From: Thalassospira lucentensis
Lineage (GTDB): Bacteria; Pseudomonadota; Alphaproteobacteria; Rhodospirillales; Thalassospiraceae
Direction of reading: 5' to 3'
DNA: 64,000 nt
NCBI RefSeq assembly: GCF_001613805.1
Contig: NZ_LPVY01000008.1
Location: forward strand, 229,787 to 293,786
This document shows, piece after piece, positions 44,070 through 54,472 of the stretch; position 1 is the stretch's first letter; the number at the start of each line of letters is the position of its first letter. The notes under the pieces were generated by a model, which saw only the letters and a list, made by a program, of their open reading frames with translations, had not been told where the DNA came from and made no database searches. Made by a program: the position numbers and the translations under genes.

Positions 44070-45563
44070 ATGCTTAGGATGCCTGAGCCGGATCAATCGA
44101 CCCTTGCGCGTCGCAAGGATATCATCGCCGCCATGCGGGACATCGTTCCGAACGAAGGCGGGGTTATCGTCGATGAGGATCAGCTCAGGCCCTATGAATG
44201 CGATGGGTTGATGGCCTATCGCCAGCTTCCGATGATCGTGGTCCTGCCCGAAAATACCGGGCAGGTCGCGGCCATCCTGAAATATTGTCATACCCATAAA
44301 ATTCGTGTCGTTCCACGTGGGGCGGGCACCGGCCTTTCGGGCGGGGCGCTACCGATGGCAGATGCGATCACGATCAGCATGATGAAATTCAACCGCGTTC
44401 TGGATATCGATTGGGATAACCGGGCGGTCGTTGTGCAGCCCGGTGTGACCAATCTTGGCGTCACGCGTGCGGTCGAACATAAGGGGTTCTATTACGCCCC
44501 GGACCCGTCCAGCCAGATCGCCTGTTCGATTGGTGGCAATATCGCCGAAAATTCGGGCGGGGTGCATTCCCTGAAATACGGACTGACCACCAATAATGTC
44601 CTTGGTGTTGAAATGGTCACGATCGAAGGTGAAATCCTTCGTGTCGGGGGCAAGGGGCTGGATCAGTCGGGCTATGACCTTTTGGGGGTGATTACCGGGT
44701 CCGAAGGGTTGCTGGGTATCGTTACCGAAGTCACGGTACGCATCCTGAGCAAGCCGGAAACGGCGCGCGCACTTCTGCTTGGCTTTAACAGCAGCGAAGA
44801 AGGCGGCAATTGCGTCGCCCGGATTATTGCCGACGGGATCATTCCCGGCGGACTTGAAATGATGGATGCCCCGGCCATCAAGGCGACCGAGGATTTCGTC
44901 CATGCGGGTTATCCGCTTGATGTCGAGGCGTTGCTGCTTGTTGAACTTGATGGGCCAAAGGTCGAGGTCGATTATCTGATTGAACGTGTCGGCGCGATTG
45001 CCAAGGAATGCGGTGCGGTTTATTCGCGCATTTCTGAAAGCGAGGATGAACGCTTGCTATTCTGGTCGGGGCGCAAGAATGCCTTTCCGGCGATTGGGCG
45101 CATTTCGCCTGATTATATCTGTATGGATGGCACCATTCCGCGCCGCCGTCTGGCCGAAGTCCTGACCGGCATGCAGGTTTTGTCGCAACGCCACGGGTTG
45201 CGGGTTGCCAATGTGTTTCATGCAGGGGACGGCAATCTGCATCCGCTGATCATGTTTGATGCCAATCAGCCCGGCGAACTGGAACGGGCGGAAGCCTTTG
45301 GGGCGGATATCCTGAAGCTTTGCGTCGAGGTCGGCGGTGTTTTGTCCGGCGAGCACGGGATTGGTGTCGAAAAACGCGATCTGATGCCTGAAATGTTCAC
45401 CGAAGACGACATGAAGCATCAGGAACGCCTGAAACTGGCGTTTGACGAAGACGAATTGCTGAACCCCGGCAAGGTTTTCCCGACCTTGCATGGCTGCGGG
45501 GAACTTAAAACCCTGCATGCGCGTGAAGTCGCCAACAAGTTCCCGGATATCCCGCGTTTCTAA
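44070..45563 (+). CDS. glcD: Glycolate oxidase FAD subunit GlcD
   Basis: 497 residues, an FAD-linked oxidase of the vanillyl-alcohol/GlcD fold. FAD-binding segments include PRGAGTGLSGGALPM and ENSGGVHSLKYGLTTNNVLG, with VFHAGDGNLHPLI and the C-terminal GEHGIGVEKRDL typical of GlcD/D-lactate dehydrogenases. It oxidises glycolate (or a related 2-hydroxy acid) to glyoxylate as part of the membrane-associated GlcDEF complex. It begins 7 bp after pyc, and glcE follows after 90 bp, so all four genes likely share a transcript. Confidence 0.95.
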   Translation: MLRMPEPDQSTLARRKDIIAAMRDIVPNEGGVIVDEDQLRPYECDGLMAYRQLPMIVVLPENTGQVAAILKYCHTHKIRVVPRGAGTGLSGGALPMADAITISMMKFNRVLDIDWDNRAVVVQPGVTNLGVTRAVEHKGFYYAPDPSSQIACSIGGNIAENSGGVHSLKYGLTTNNVLGVEMVTIEGEILRVGGKGLDQSGYDLLGVITGSEGLLGIVTEVTVRILSKPETARALLLGFNSSEEGGNCVARIIADGIIPGGLEMMDAPAIKATEDFVHAGYPLDVEALLLVELDGPKVEVDYLIERVGAIAKECGAVYSRISESEDERLLFWSGRKNAFPAIGRISPDYICMDGTIPRRRLAEVLTGMQVLSQRHGLRVANVFHAGDGNLHPLIMFDANQPGELERAEAFGADILKLCVEVGGVLSGEHGIGVEKRDLMPEMFTEDDMKHQERLKLAFDEDELLNPGKVFPTLHGCGELKTLHAREVANKFPDIPRF

Positions 45564-45653
45564 GTCGGGCCGAAAAACGAAAATAAAAATAATCCTGCCA
45601 TCGGTTCCCACCAACCGGTCGGCAAGGATCAGGAGAGGAAGAGAGAAACCGTC

Positions 45654-46895
45654 ATGACGGAAGTCATATCCCCCGCCACACCCGAACAATTGCGCGAGGC
45701 CATCAGTTGGGCGCTTGGTTCAAAAAACCCGCTGGAAATCATCGGATCGGGCAGCAAGAAAACATACGGACATTCTGTTGCCGCCGACCATGTGCTGGAC
45801 CTGTCGAAATTGAGCGGGATCATGTTTTATGAGCCCGAAGAACTGGTGATTTCGGTAAGGGCGGGCACGTCTCTTGCCGAAATCCACGCATTGCTGAGCG
45901 ATAAAAACCAGCAATTCCATTTTGAGCCCGGAAATTTTCCGGGATTGCTGGCCGATGGCGTTACGGATCATGCCGGAACGATTGGTGGGTTGGTTGCATC
46001 AAATTTGTCAGGTCCACGCCGCATCAAGGTTGGGGCCGCACGCGATCATCTTTTGGGGTTTGAAGCCATTAGCGGCCGGGCCGAGGATTTTAAATCCGGC
46101 GGGCGGGTGATGAAGAATGTGACGGGTTTTGATCTTTCAAAATTGATGGCGGGATCGTTTGGCACGCTTGGCGTGATGCATACCATCACCATGAAAGTCA
46201 TGCCGCGCGACGAGAAAACCCGAACCGTTCTGATCGCCTGTGACGATATAGAAAGTGCCGGGCATGCGATGACGTGTGCCATGGGCAGCGAAAATGAAGT
46301 TTCTGCCGCCGCATGGATTGCACGGGAACAGGTTGGAATGCTTGGTGTGGATATCGCAACCGGCATCGGGGCCGGGATTGTCGGGCTGCGCGTTGAGGGA
46401 CCGGCTCCCTCGGTTGCCTGGCGGTGCGAGGCATTGCGCAAGCTTCTGGCCGATATCGGCACAAGCGAGGAACTTCATAGCACCAACAGTCATGCGTTCT
46501 GGCGGTCGGTCGCCGATGTGGCGCCGTTTGCCGGTGGTGCGGGAATTTTATGGCGTGTTTCCGCAGCACCGGCATCGGGTGGGGCGATTGCCTCGAAGCT
46601 GGCGGCGGAAACCGGTGGAAAGGTCATGATGGATTGGGCCGGAGCGCAAATCTGGCTGCAACTGGCGGGGCGTGATGCGATGGCCGACAAAGTGCGCGAC
46701 ATTGCCCGGCTTCACAATGCGCAGGCGGTTTTGGTCCGTGCGCCAGAAGATATCCGAAATCAGATGTCGGTGTTCCATGCCGAGGACGCTGCCCTGGCCC
46801 GTATCAATGCCAGAATCCGCGAAAATTTTGATCCCGCAGGCATCCTCAACCCGGGGCGGATCGGACACAGGCTTACCAAGCGGGGGGATGCGTAA
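45654..46895 (+). CDS. glcE: Glycolate oxidase subunit GlcE
   Basis: 413 residues, a second FAD-binding subunit. It has the PP-loop-like FAD site (ISVRAGTSLAEIHALL, GGRVMKNVTGFDLSKLMAGSFGTLGV) and the C-terminal NPGRIG. A strong AGGAGAGGAAG site precedes the ATG. It overlaps the glcF start by one base, so translation is coupled. Role: electron transfer within glycolate oxidase. Confidence 0.95.
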   Translation: MTEVISPATPEQLREAISWALGSKNPLEIIGSGSKKTYGHSVAADHVLDLSKLSGIMFYEPEELVISVRAGTSLAEIHALLSDKNQQFHFEPGNFPGLLADGVTDHAGTIGGLVASNLSGPRRIKVGAARDHLLGFEAISGRAEDFKSGGRVMKNVTGFDLSKLMAGSFGTLGVMHTITMKVMPRDEKTRTVLIACDDIESAGHAMTCAMGSENEVSAAAWIAREQVGMLGVDIATGIGAGIVGLRVEGPAPSVAWRCEALRKLLADIGTSEELHSTNSHAFWRSVADVAPFAGGAGILWRVSAAPASGGAIASKLAAETGGKVMMDWAGAQIWLQLAGRDAMADKVRDIARLHNAQAVLVRAPEDIRNQMSVFHAEDAALARINARIRENFDPAGILNPGRIGHRLTKRGDA

Positions 46896-48214
46896 TGCAA
46901 ACGAACTTTACCGCCGCCCAGCTTGCTCATCCGGCAATCGCCGAAAGTGAACAGATCCTGCGCAAATGTGTGCATTGCGGATTTTGTACAGCGACATGCC
47001 CGACTTTTGTGACGCTGGGCGATGAACTCGATAGCCCGCGCGGGCGCATTTACCTGATCAAGGACATGCTGGAAAACGATAAACCGGCGACCGATAAGGT
47101 GGTGAAGCATCTGGACCGGTGCCTGTCATGCCTGTCCTGCACGACGACATGTCCGTCGGGTGTTGATTACATGCATCTGATCGATAATGCGCGCGCCCAT
47201 ATCGAAGAAACCTATGACAGGCCATTTGCTGATAAATGGTTACGTCGGATTTTATCTATTGTTGTGCCCAACCCGACACTGTTCAGACTTTCGCTGATCG
47301 GGGCGAAGCTGGCATCGCCATTCGCTGGCCTTTTACCCGGGCGGCTGAAGGGCATGGTGAAGATGGGGGCACGGCATATGCCGCCGCCAAGCTGGGTTGA
47401 TAAGCCGCAGGTGATCCCGGCCATTGGTCAACGTAAAGGCCGGGTCGCCATCCTGACCGGTTGCGCACAGCAGGTGCTTGAGACCGAGATCAACGAAGCA
47501 ACCGTCCGTTTGCTGACGCGCCTTGGCATCGAGATTGTGGTGGCCAAAGGGGCTGGTTGTTGCGGGTCACTTGTCCATCATATGGGCAAGGAAGCGCAAT
47601 CCCATCAGCAGGCCAAAGCCAACATTGATGCCTGGACCGGTGAACTTTCGGGCGAAGGGCTTGATGCGATTGTCATCACGGCATCGGGATGTGGCACAAC
47701 GGTCAAGGATTACGGGCATATGTTACGGAACGACCGGGATTACGAGGCAAAAGCCGCCAGAATTTCGGAACTTGCCTGTGACGTGACCGAATATCTGGCA
47801 GGAATTGATGTCCCGGTGGATCGTTTTGCCGGTGCGACCCATGGCGGGGCACGGGTGGCTTATCATTCGGCATGTTCGATGCAGCATGGTCAGAAGATCA
47901 TTCGTGAGCCACGCGACCTTTTGAAGCAAGCCGGCTACGAGGTGCTTGAAATTGCCGAGGGACATTTATGCTGCGGGTCGGCGGGGGTTTATAACCTGCT
48001 GCAGCCGGAAATCGCGGGTAAATTGCGTGAACGCAAACTTGGCAATATCAGAAACACGGCACCGGACCTTGTCGCGACCGGCAATATCGGCTGCATGGTG
48101 CAGCTTGAAACCGATGCATTAAAGGTTGTGCATACGGTTCAATTGCTTGACTGGGCAATGGGCGGACCGGTCCCGGAAAAGCTTTTGCCTTATTATACGG
48201 AAAAGACCGCCTAG
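46895..48214 (+). CDS. glcF: Glycolate oxidase iron-sulfur subunit GlcF
   Basis: 439 residues. Two ferredoxin-like 4Fe-4S clusters are seen near the N-terminus (CVHCGFCTATCP, CLSCLSCTTTCPSGVDY), then two CCG domains (GAGCCGSLVHHMG and GHLCCGSAGVYN) that bind an iron-sulfur centre or heme-like electron carrier. It passes electrons from GlcDE to the quinone pool. Overlaps glcE by one base. It ends with a strong bidirectional terminator. Confidence 0.96.
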   Translation: MQTNFTAAQLAHPAIAESEQILRKCVHCGFCTATCPTFVTLGDELDSPRGRIYLIKDMLENDKPATDKVVKHLDRCLSCLSCTTTCPSGVDYMHLIDNARAHIEETYDRPFADKWLRRILSIVVPNPTLFRLSLIGAKLASPFAGLLPGRLKGMVKMGARHMPPPSWVDKPQVIPAIGQRKGRVAILTGCAQQVLETEINEATVRLLTRLGIEIVVAKGAGCCGSLVHHMGKEAQSHQQAKANIDAWTGELSGEGLDAIVITASGCGTTVKDYGHMLRNDRDYEAKAARISELACDVTEYLAGIDVPVDRFAGATHGGARVAYHSACSMQHGQKIIREPRDLLKQAGYEVLEIAEGHLCCGSAGVYNLLQPEIAGKLRERKLGNIRNTAPDLVATGNIGCMVQLETDALKVVHTVQLLDWAMGGPVPEKLLPYYTEKTA

Positions 48215-48236
48215 CTGGCGGTTGGAGTTTTAATGC

Positions 48237-48270
48237 AAAAGCCCGCACGACGTAATGTCGGCGGGCTTTT
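48237..48270. terminator. Strong bidirectional terminator
   Basis: A 10-bp stem AAAAGCCCGC/GCGGGCTTTT (48237-48246 with 48261-48270) extended by an inner CGAC/GTCG stem and loop GTAAT. It separates glcF and the convergent 96-residue gene. Confidence 0.92.
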
Positions 48271-48305
48271 GTGCAAGCTGATGGATGGATGCGTTGTAGA
48301 GCCGC

Positions 48306-48596
48306 TTATTTCGCAAGCAGGCTGGTGGCGATGCCTTCGGCGGCGGAACCTTCGCTGCTGTCTTCGGCGAAGGCAGCGGTTTTTTCGCGAATCCAGTTTT
48401 GCACTTCGGCTTCGCTAACATCGACCTTTTTTGCCATCACGGCAATGACGGCTTCCATGGCAAGAACATGGGATGCAATGTTATTAACCGCGACATGCAG
48501 GTCATCAATATGGCGTGATGCGGCTTCGGACATGTCGCCCAACTCGCCGGAAAGTTTCTGGATCAGTTCCTGAATCTCGTCGAGCGAAGTGCTCAT
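48306..48596 (-). CDS. Small helical protein of unknown function
   Basis: 96 residues from the ATG at 48596, which has a GGGAGACG site; the longer upstream frame is not used. Wholly helical and acidic (SLDEIQELIQKLSGELGDMSEAASRHIDDL), no signal peptide or membrane segment; probably a small coiled-coil. It shares the glcF terminator region. Family not recognised. Confidence 0.65.
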   Translation of the reverse strand: MSTSLDEIQELIQKLSGELGDMSEAASRHIDDLHVAVNNIASHVLAMEAVIAVMAKKVDVSEAEVQNWIREKTAAFAEDSSEGSAAEGIATSLLAK

Positions 48597-49022
48597 TATC
48601 GTCTCCCTTTTGCGCGGTTCTGCGCTACTTTGTCCCCAACGGATTGATATCTTATGAACAAGCTTCGTGTTTTCGGCCCGCTTTGTAAAGTCGGGGAAGC
48701 AGAAAGCAGCTTGGGCGTGTTTGCTAGACAGTCTCAAGAATTTCCAGTGCCGTGTTTGGGCAATGTTACAGTTTTTGTAACCAAGTCCGTCAAAATCGAA
48801 CAATGCAGCCTTGGAATTGCCGGTTCCGGCTTTGATTATTCACGGGCGCTATTTTGAAAAAATCATTGAGAAATAAAGGTTTTCAGAAGGTCGTTTGCAT
48901 CTCTGATACGTTGTCACATAACGTTAACAAAACTGACGCAATACCGTAAGCACCCGGCGTTAGAGTCCGCCTCGCAGATCGTTGCACCGTTCCGGTTTGG
49001 AACAATCAATGGGGAATTTACC
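48597..49022. other. pstS upstream region
   Basis: 426 bp between the divergent small gene and pstS. It carries the Pho-box-like repeats at 48911-48939. The rest is AT-rich and I see no gene. Confidence 0.5.
48911..48939 (+). promoter_or_regulatory. Pho-box-like PhoB site upstream of pstS
   Basis: TTGTCAC at 48911, CGTTAAC at 48922 and CTGACGC at 48933 are spaced 11 bp apart, the phasing of Pho-box half-sites (consensus CTGTCAT, 4-bp spacer). The first half-site matches best. It lies about 100 bp upstream of pstS. phoB is in the same operon. Confidence 0.6.
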
Positions 49023-50051
49023 ATGAAGAAGACTCTTGCTGTTGCGGCGCTGATGAGCGTTGCCTTTGTTGGCGCGGCCCAGGCACGCGACCAGATTCGT
49101 ATCGTTGGTTCGTCCACCGTATTCCCGTTCGCAACTGCGGTTGCTGAAGAATTCGGTAAAACCACCTCGTTCAAGACCCCGGTTATTGAATCGACCGGTT
49201 CCGGCGGTGGTCTTAAGCTGTTCTGCGCCGGTGTTGGCGAACAGCACCCGGACATCACCAATGCTTCGCGTCGCATCAAGAAGTCCGAAGTTGAAACCTG
49301 TGCCAAAAACGGCATCAACGAAATCACCGAAGTCAAAGTTGGCTACGACGGTATCGTTCTGTCGAACTCCAAAGATGCTCCGCGTCTTGACCTGACCAAA
49401 GAACAGATCTTCCTGGCGCTGGCCAAAACCGTTCCTTCGAAAGACGGCAAGTCGCTGATCGATAACCCGTACAGCACCTGGGCCGAAATCGACCCGAGCC
49501 TGCCGGACGTTAAAATCGAAGTTCTCGGCCCGCCCCCGACCTCCGGTACCCGTGATGCCTTCACCGAGCTGGTACTTGAAGAAGCTTGCAATTCTTTCGA
49601 AGCAATTGCAGCTATCAAGGACAACAAAGATCAGCACGGTGCAGTTTGCAAAGGCGTTCGTGAAGACGGTGCCTACATCGAAGCCGGTGAAAACGACAAC
49701 CTGATCGTTCAGAAACTCGAAGCAAACCATGATGCACTTGGCATCTTCGGCTTCTCGTTCCTTGATCAGAATGGCGACAAACTCCAGGGTTCCCTGATCG
49801 GTGGCGTCGAGCCGACCTTCGAAGCCATCTCGGCTGGTGATTACCCGGTTTCGCGTTCGCTGTACTTCTATGTCAAGAACGCCCACGTCGGTACCATTCC
49901 GGGTATCAAAGAATATCTGACCGAATTCACCTCCGACAAAGCATTTGGTGACGAAGGTTACCTTGCTGACCGTGGTCTCATCCCGATGGATGCGAGCGAG
50001 CGTGAAGCAGTTCGCAATGCTGCGCTGAACCTTGCTCCGCTGAGCATGTAA
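49023..50051 (+). CDS. pstS: Periplasmic phosphate-binding protein PstS
   Basis: 342 residues with a 21-residue signal peptide (AVAALMSVAFVGAAQA-RD). The conserved IVGSSTVFPFATAVAEEF and TPVIESTGSGGG binding loops, and TSGTRDAFTELV, match the high-affinity phosphate-binding family. It feeds the PstCAB importer. A strong hairpin after the gene would let pstS be made in excess over the permease. Confidence 0.95.
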   Translation: MKKTLAVAALMSVAFVGAAQARDQIRIVGSSTVFPFATAVAEEFGKTTSFKTPVIESTGSGGGLKLFCAGVGEQHPDITNASRRIKKSEVETCAKNGINEITEVKVGYDGIVLSNSKDAPRLDLTKEQIFLALAKTVPSKDGKSLIDNPYSTWAEIDPSLPDVKIEVLGPPPTSGTRDAFTELVLEEACNSFEAIAAIKDNKDQHGAVCKGVREDGAYIEAGENDNLIVQKLEANHDALGIFGFSFLDQNGDKLQGSLIGGVEPTFEAISAGDYPVSRSLYFYVKNAHVGTIPGIKEYLTEFTSDKAFGDEGYLADRGLIPMDASEREAVRNAALNLAPLSM

Positions 50052-50062
50052 CGCGATCTTTC

Positions 50063-50100
50063 AACCGGTGGCGGCCCCTGCTGCCACCGGTTTCTTTGTT
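50063..50100 (+). terminator. Hairpin between pstS and pstC
   Basis: A 10-bp perfect stem AACCGGTGGC/GCCACCGGTT (50063-50072 with 50083-50092) with a T-rich tail. It sits 12 bp after pstS and probably attenuates transcription into pstC, giving excess binding protein. Confidence 0.75.
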
Positions 50101-50183
50101 TCTTGGCTTGATTGATTTATTATTTTTGTCCTATTGGCTCCTCGTGATTTAAACAGGCCCTCCAGGCAAACGGATTTATCGAA

Positions 50184-51563
50184 ATGTCCCTGACTTTTCT
50201 GTTGCTCGCGGTTGCTGCACTTTGCGCGCTGTCATTCTATTTCGGGCGGCAGCGGGCCGTTGCCCTGTCGGGCGGCCGATACAGCAATCTTCATTCCCTG
50301 CCAGCCCATTACGGGACCTATACGGCGATGTGGTGCGGTATTCCCGCGCTTTTGCTGCTTTTGGTCTGGCACGTGTTTCAGGGGTCGATCATCGAAGCGA
50401 TGATCGTTTCTGATCTTCCTGCTGAAATTACCGGTGACTCGGGCCGTCTTTCACTGGCGCTGAACAGTATCTCGCTGATTGCCGCGGGCAATGGCGAACA
50501 TCTGTCGGTTGATCCGGAAGTGGTGGAAGCCGGCCAGCGACTTGCGAACCTGCAGACCATTGCAAATGCAGCACTGGTTGTCGTGATGCTGAGTACGGCG
50601 GTTGTCGGGCTGGCGCTTTCGTATCGCAAGATCGCAAAAGAAATGCGGGCACGCAACAATGTCGAACGTATCGCGCGTTATGCGATGATCGCCTGTTCCG
50701 GGATCGCGATTCTGTCGACAGTGGGGATCGTTTTCTCGCTGTTGTTCGAAGCACTGCATTTCTTTTCCAAGATCAACCCGCTCGAATTCCTGTTCGGGCT
50801 GGAATGGAGCCCGCAGACGGCGATCCGTGCTGATCAGGTGGCATCCGAAGGGGCCTTTGGTGCGATCCCGCTATTCGTAGGGACGCTGCTGATCACTGTG
50901 ATCGCGATGTTTGTCGCAGTGCCGATCGGTTTGTTCTCTGCCATCTATATGGGCGAGTATGCATCATCGAAATTCCGTGCTTTTGCCAAGCCTGCGCTTG
51001 AAATCCTGGCCGGTGTTCCGACGGTTGTGTATGGCTTCTTTGCTGCCCTGACAGTCGCGCCGTTCCTGCGTGACAATGGTGCTATTCTTGGACTTGATGT
51101 CAGTTCCGAAAGCGCGCTTGCGGCCGGCCTCGTTATGGGGGTCATGATCATTCCGTTTGTGTCGTCGCTGTCTGACGATGTCATGTCGCAGGTGCCCAAA
51201 TCCCTGCGCGACGGATCTTATGGTCTGGGTGCCACAAGGTCGGAAACCATCCGCCACGTGATCCTTCCCGCTGCCCTGCCGGGTGTTGTCGGGGCGGTTC
51301 TGCTGGCAGTGTCGCGTGCAATTGGTGAAACCATGATCGTGGTTATGGCCGCCGGACTTGCGGCCAATATGACGGTCAACCCGTTGCAGGCGGTTACCAC
51401 CGTTACCGTGCAGATCGTGACGCTTCTGGTCGGTGACCAGGAGTTCGACAGTGCCAAAACCCTGTCGGCCTTTGCACTCGGTCTTGTTCTTTTCCTCGTC
51501 ACCTTGGGCCTGAACGTGTTTGCCCTTAAGGTTGTTCAGAAGTATCGCGAGAAATATGACTGA
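50184..51563 (+). CDS. pstC: Phosphate ABC permease PstC
   Basis: 459 residues, longer than E. coli PstC (319) because of an N-terminal extension with two or three helices before the BPD_transp_1 domain. The permease core has GMYIAG-type segments FVGTLLITVIAMFVAVPIG, EILAGVPTVVYGF and the EAA loop DGSYGLGATRSETIRHVILP. It forms the membrane channel with PstA. The stop overlaps the pstA start. Confidence 0.95.
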   Translation: MSLTFLLLAVAALCALSFYFGRQRAVALSGGRYSNLHSLPAHYGTYTAMWCGIPALLLLLVWHVFQGSIIEAMIVSDLPAEITGDSGRLSLALNSISLIAAGNGEHLSVDPEVVEAGQRLANLQTIANAALVVVMLSTAVVGLALSYRKIAKEMRARNNVERIARYAMIACSGIAILSTVGIVFSLLFEALHFFSKINPLEFLFGLEWSPQTAIRADQVASEGAFGAIPLFVGTLLITVIAMFVAVPIGLFSAIYMGEYASSKFRAFAKPALEILAGVPTVVYGFFAALTVAPFLRDNGAILGLDVSSESALAAGLVMGVMIIPFVSSLSDDVMSQVPKSLRDGSYGLGATRSETIRHVILPAALPGVVGAVLLAVSRAIGETMIVVMAAGLAANMTVNPLQAVTTVTVQIVTLLVGDQEFDSAKTLSAFALGLVLFLVTLGLNVFALKVVQKYREKYD

Positions 51564-52905
51564 TATGGCATCGCTTATGGAAGATAGAGCCGCCGCAAAA
51601 GTGATCTCTGGCAATCTGCACACGCCGGTTGACTGGGATAGCCCGAAAATTGCCCGCAACATCAAAAGGCGGTATGCGGCGGAACGCCGGTTCAAGATTT
51701 ATGGCCTGAGCGCGATTGCCATCGCTCTTATGGCGCTTGTCGTGCTTGGCTATTCGATTGTTTCGAAGGGGTATAGCGCCTTCTTCCAGACCTATGTTCA
51801 GCTCGAAATTCATTTCGATCCGGCTGAAATCGATCCGGACGGAACAGGTGACCCCGCAGTTATCGGTCGCGCCAATTTTGATGGTCTGGTCAAGGAAGCA
51901 TTGCGCAACCGGTTCCCGGATGTAACCGATCGCCGCGAACGCCGTGACCTTTATGACATCGTTTCGGGCGGGGCATCTTACGACCTGCGCCAACGTGTGC
52001 TTGATAATCCGAGCCTGATTGGACAGACCCGCAAGGTCTGGCTAATTTCGGGTGACGATTTTGATATGCTCAACAAGGGTTATATCAGCGCAGATACAGA
52101 TGAAGGCGACCGTCGCCTGAATGACCAGGAACTCGGCTGGTATGACGCCCTGACCGCCGAAGGCGCTGTTGAAAAGCAGTTTCACACGCGGTTCTTCACC
52201 AATGGTGACTCACGCGAACCGGAACTTGCCGGCATCTGGGGGGCCGCGGTCGGGTCGTTCTATACTCTGATTGTGACGCTTCTCCTGTCATTCCCGATCG
52301 GTGTTCTGGCCGCGATTTATCTCGAGGAATTCGCCCCGAAAAACCGTTTCACGACAATTGTCGAAGTCAATATCAACAACCTTGCGGCTGTACCTTCCAT
52401 CGTGTTCGGTCTTCTCGGGCTTGAGGTCTACCTCAATGTCATGCATCTGCCGCGTTCGGCACCGGTTGTCGGTGGTTTGACGCTGGCACTGATGACCCTG
52501 CCGACGATCATCATCGCATCGCGCGCAGCGATCAAGGCGGTACCGCCGTCAATCCGGCAGGCTGCCCTTGGACTTGGGGCATCACCGGTACAGACGGTGA
52601 CGCATCATGTGCTGCCGCTGGCAATGCCGGGCATTCTGACCGGAACCATCATCGGCATGGCGCAGGCGCTTGGTGAAACCGCACCGCTTCTGATGATTGG
52701 CATGGTGGCATTCATCGTTGATGTTCCGGGGGGCGCGCTTGATCCGGCGACGGTTCTTCCGGTGCAGATTTATCTGTGGGCTGACAGTCCGGAACGAGCC
52801 TTTGTCGAGAAAACCTCGGCGGCGATCATGGTGTTGCTGGGCTTCCTGATCCTGATGAACGGATTAGCCGTGTATCTGCGCAAGAAATTTGAACGGAAGT
52901 GGTAA
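51556..52905 (+). CDS. pstA: Phosphate ABC permease PstA
   Basis: 449 residues from the ATG at 51556, overlapping pstC by 8 bp; a further in-frame ATG lies at 51565. The N-terminal half holds a large hydrophilic periplasmic insert (about 75-220), as in the long alphaproteobacterial PstA form. The core has [32 protein letters not shown] and the EAA loop [21 protein letters not shown]. Partner of PstC. Confidence 0.94.
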   Translation: MTDMASLMEDRAAAKVISGNLHTPVDWDSPKIARNIKRRYAAERRFKIYGLSAIAIALMALVVLGYSIVSKGYSAFFQTYVQLEIHFDPAEIDPDGTGDPAVIGRANFDGLVKEALRNRFPDVTDRRERRDLYDIVSGGASYDLRQRVLDNPSLIGQTRKVWLISGDDFDMLNKGYISADTDEGDRRLNDQELGWYDALTAEGAVEKQFHTRFFTNGDSREPELAGIWGAAVGSFYTLIVTLLLSFPIGVLAAIYLEEFAPKNRFTTIVEVNINNLAAVPSIVFGLLGLEVYLNVMHLPRSAPVVGGLTLALMTLPTIIIASRAAIKAVPPSIRQAALGLGASPVQTVTHHVLPLAMPGILTGTIIGMAQALGETAPLLMIGMVAFIVDVPGGALDPATVLPVQIYLWADSPERAFVEKTSAAIMVLLGFLILMNGLAVYLRKKFERKW

Positions 52906-52906
52906 A

Positions 52907-53710
52907 ATGGCTGTTGTAACTCAAAGCGCAATGACGGCAGAGCCGTCAGTCACTAGCCCGAAAATGACGGCCCGTGACCTTAATCTTTTCTATAGCGACA
53001 ACCAGGCGCTTTTCGATGTCAATCTTGACATTGTCGAACGTCAGGTTACCGCGCTGATCGGTCCGTCGGGCTGCGGCAAATCGACCTTCCTGCGCTGCAT
53101 GAACCGCATGAATGACACGATTGACGGTGTCACGATCAACGGCAAGGTGACGCTTGATGACCGTGACATCTATGACAAGGCCATCGACGTTGTTCAGTTG
53201 CGTGCCCGTATCGGCATGGTGTTCCAGAAACCGAACCCCTTCCCGAAATCGATCTATGACAACGTAGCCTATGGTCCGCGTATTCATGGTCTGGTGAACT
53301 CGCGGGACGAGCTTGACGAGATAGTCATGACCTCGCTTGAACGGGCAGGCCTTCTGAAAGAAGTCAAAGACCGCCTGCCGGAACCGGCGACCGGTCTTTC
53401 GGGTGGGCAGCAGCAGCGCCTTTGCATCGCACGTGCGGTTGCCGTCAGCCCGGAAGTCATCCTGATGGATGAGCCGTGCTCGGCGCTTGACCCGATTGCG
53501 ACCGCAAAGGTCGAAGAACTGATCGACGAACTTCGTTCGAACTACACCATTGTGATCGTAACGCACTCCATGCAGCAGGCGGCCCGCGTGTCGCAGCGCA
53601 CGGCGTTCTTCCACCTCGGCAAGCTGGTCGAAGTGGGCGAAACCGATCAGATTTTCACCAATCCCAAGGACGAACGCACCAAGGGATACATCACGGGTCG
53701 CTTCGGTTAA
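52907..53710 (+). CDS. pstB: Phosphate ABC transporter ATPase PstB
   Basis: 267 residues from the ATG at 52907 (GGAAGTGG site). Walker [10 protein letters not shown] at 52-60, signature [14 protein letters not shown], Walker [14 protein letters not shown], and the H-loop VTHSMQQA are intact. It energises phosphate import through PstCA. It starts one base after the pstA stop. Confidence 0.98.
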   Translation: MAVVTQSAMTAEPSVTSPKMTARDLNLFYSDNQALFDVNLDIVERQVTALIGPSGCGKSTFLRCMNRMNDTIDGVTINGKVTLDDRDIYDKAIDVVQLRARIGMVFQKPNPFPKSIYDNVAYGPRIHGLVNSRDELDEIVMTSLERAGLLKEVKDRLPEPATGLSGGQQQRLCIARAVAVSPEVILMDEPCSALDPIATAKVEELIDELRSNYTIVIVTHSMQQAARVSQRTAFFHLGKLVEVGETDQIFTNPKDERTKGYITGRFG

Positions 53711-53732
53711 TTCCGGGCAGGAGTATTATTAG

Positions 53733-54455
53733 ATGGCCGACGAAAAACACCATATCGTCAGTTCGTTTGACGAAGAACTGACCCGTTTGAACAATATCAT
53801 CTCGCAGATGGGCGGGCTTGCCGAAAGCCAGCTGATTTCTGCGATCCGCGCAATCGTGAAGCGGGATTCGGAACTGGCCGAAAAGGTCATTATTTCCGAT
53901 CATCGTATCGATACGCTGGAACAGGAAGTACAGGATTTTGCCGTACGTCTTCTGGCCCTGCGCCAGCCGATGGCAGATGACCTGCGTCAGGTGGTGACAG
54001 CGCTTAAACTTTCCAACGATCTGGAACGTATTGGCGATCTGGCGAAAAACATTGCCAAGCGCGCGCAGGTTCTCAACCAGGTGCCGCCGATTCGTCCGGT
54101 TCAGGTGATCCCGAACATGGCCAAGCTGTGCCAGGAAATCATCAAGGACGTTCTGGACGCCTATATCGAAGGCGATGCGGAAAAGGCCCAGCGTGTATGG
54201 GCGCGTGATCAGGAAGTTGACGATATGTATAACTCCCTGTTCCGTGAACTGCTGACCTATATGATGGAAGATCCGCGTAACATCACGGCATCGACCCATC
54301 TGCTGTTTATTGCCAAGAACATCGAACGTATTGGCGATCACGCGACCAATATCGCCGAAACGATCTATTACCGGATCAAGGGTGAAGACCTGCCGATGGA
54401 TACTCGGCCAAAAAATGACGCGGCGAATTTCGCTGTCGTAGAACCGAATGAGTGA
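53733..54455 (+). CDS. phoU: Phosphate-signalling protein PhoU
   Basis: 240 residues, two PhoU helical repeats (VISDHRIDTLEQEVQDFAVRLLALRQP, and the similar RDQEVDDMYNSLFRELLTYMMEDP half). The conserved LERIGDLAKNIAKRA and IERIGDHATNIAETIYY motifs are metal-binding in the family. It connects the Pst transporter to the sensor kinase and keeps phosphate genes repressed when phosphate is plentiful. Follows pstB by 22 bp. Confidence 0.97.
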   Translation: MADEKHHIVSSFDEELTRLNNIISQMGGLAESQLISAIRAIVKRDSELAEKVIISDHRIDTLEQEVQDFAVRLLALRQPMADDLRQVVTALKLSNDLERIGDLAKNIAKRAQVLNQVPPIRPVQVIPNMAKLCQEIIKDVLDAYIEGDAEKAQRVWARDQEVDDMYNSLFRELLTYMMEDPRNITASTHLLFIAKNIERIGDHATNIAETIYYRIKGEDLPMDTRPKNDAANFAVVEPNE

Positions 54456-54472
54456 CACTGGAGCATAGGAAG

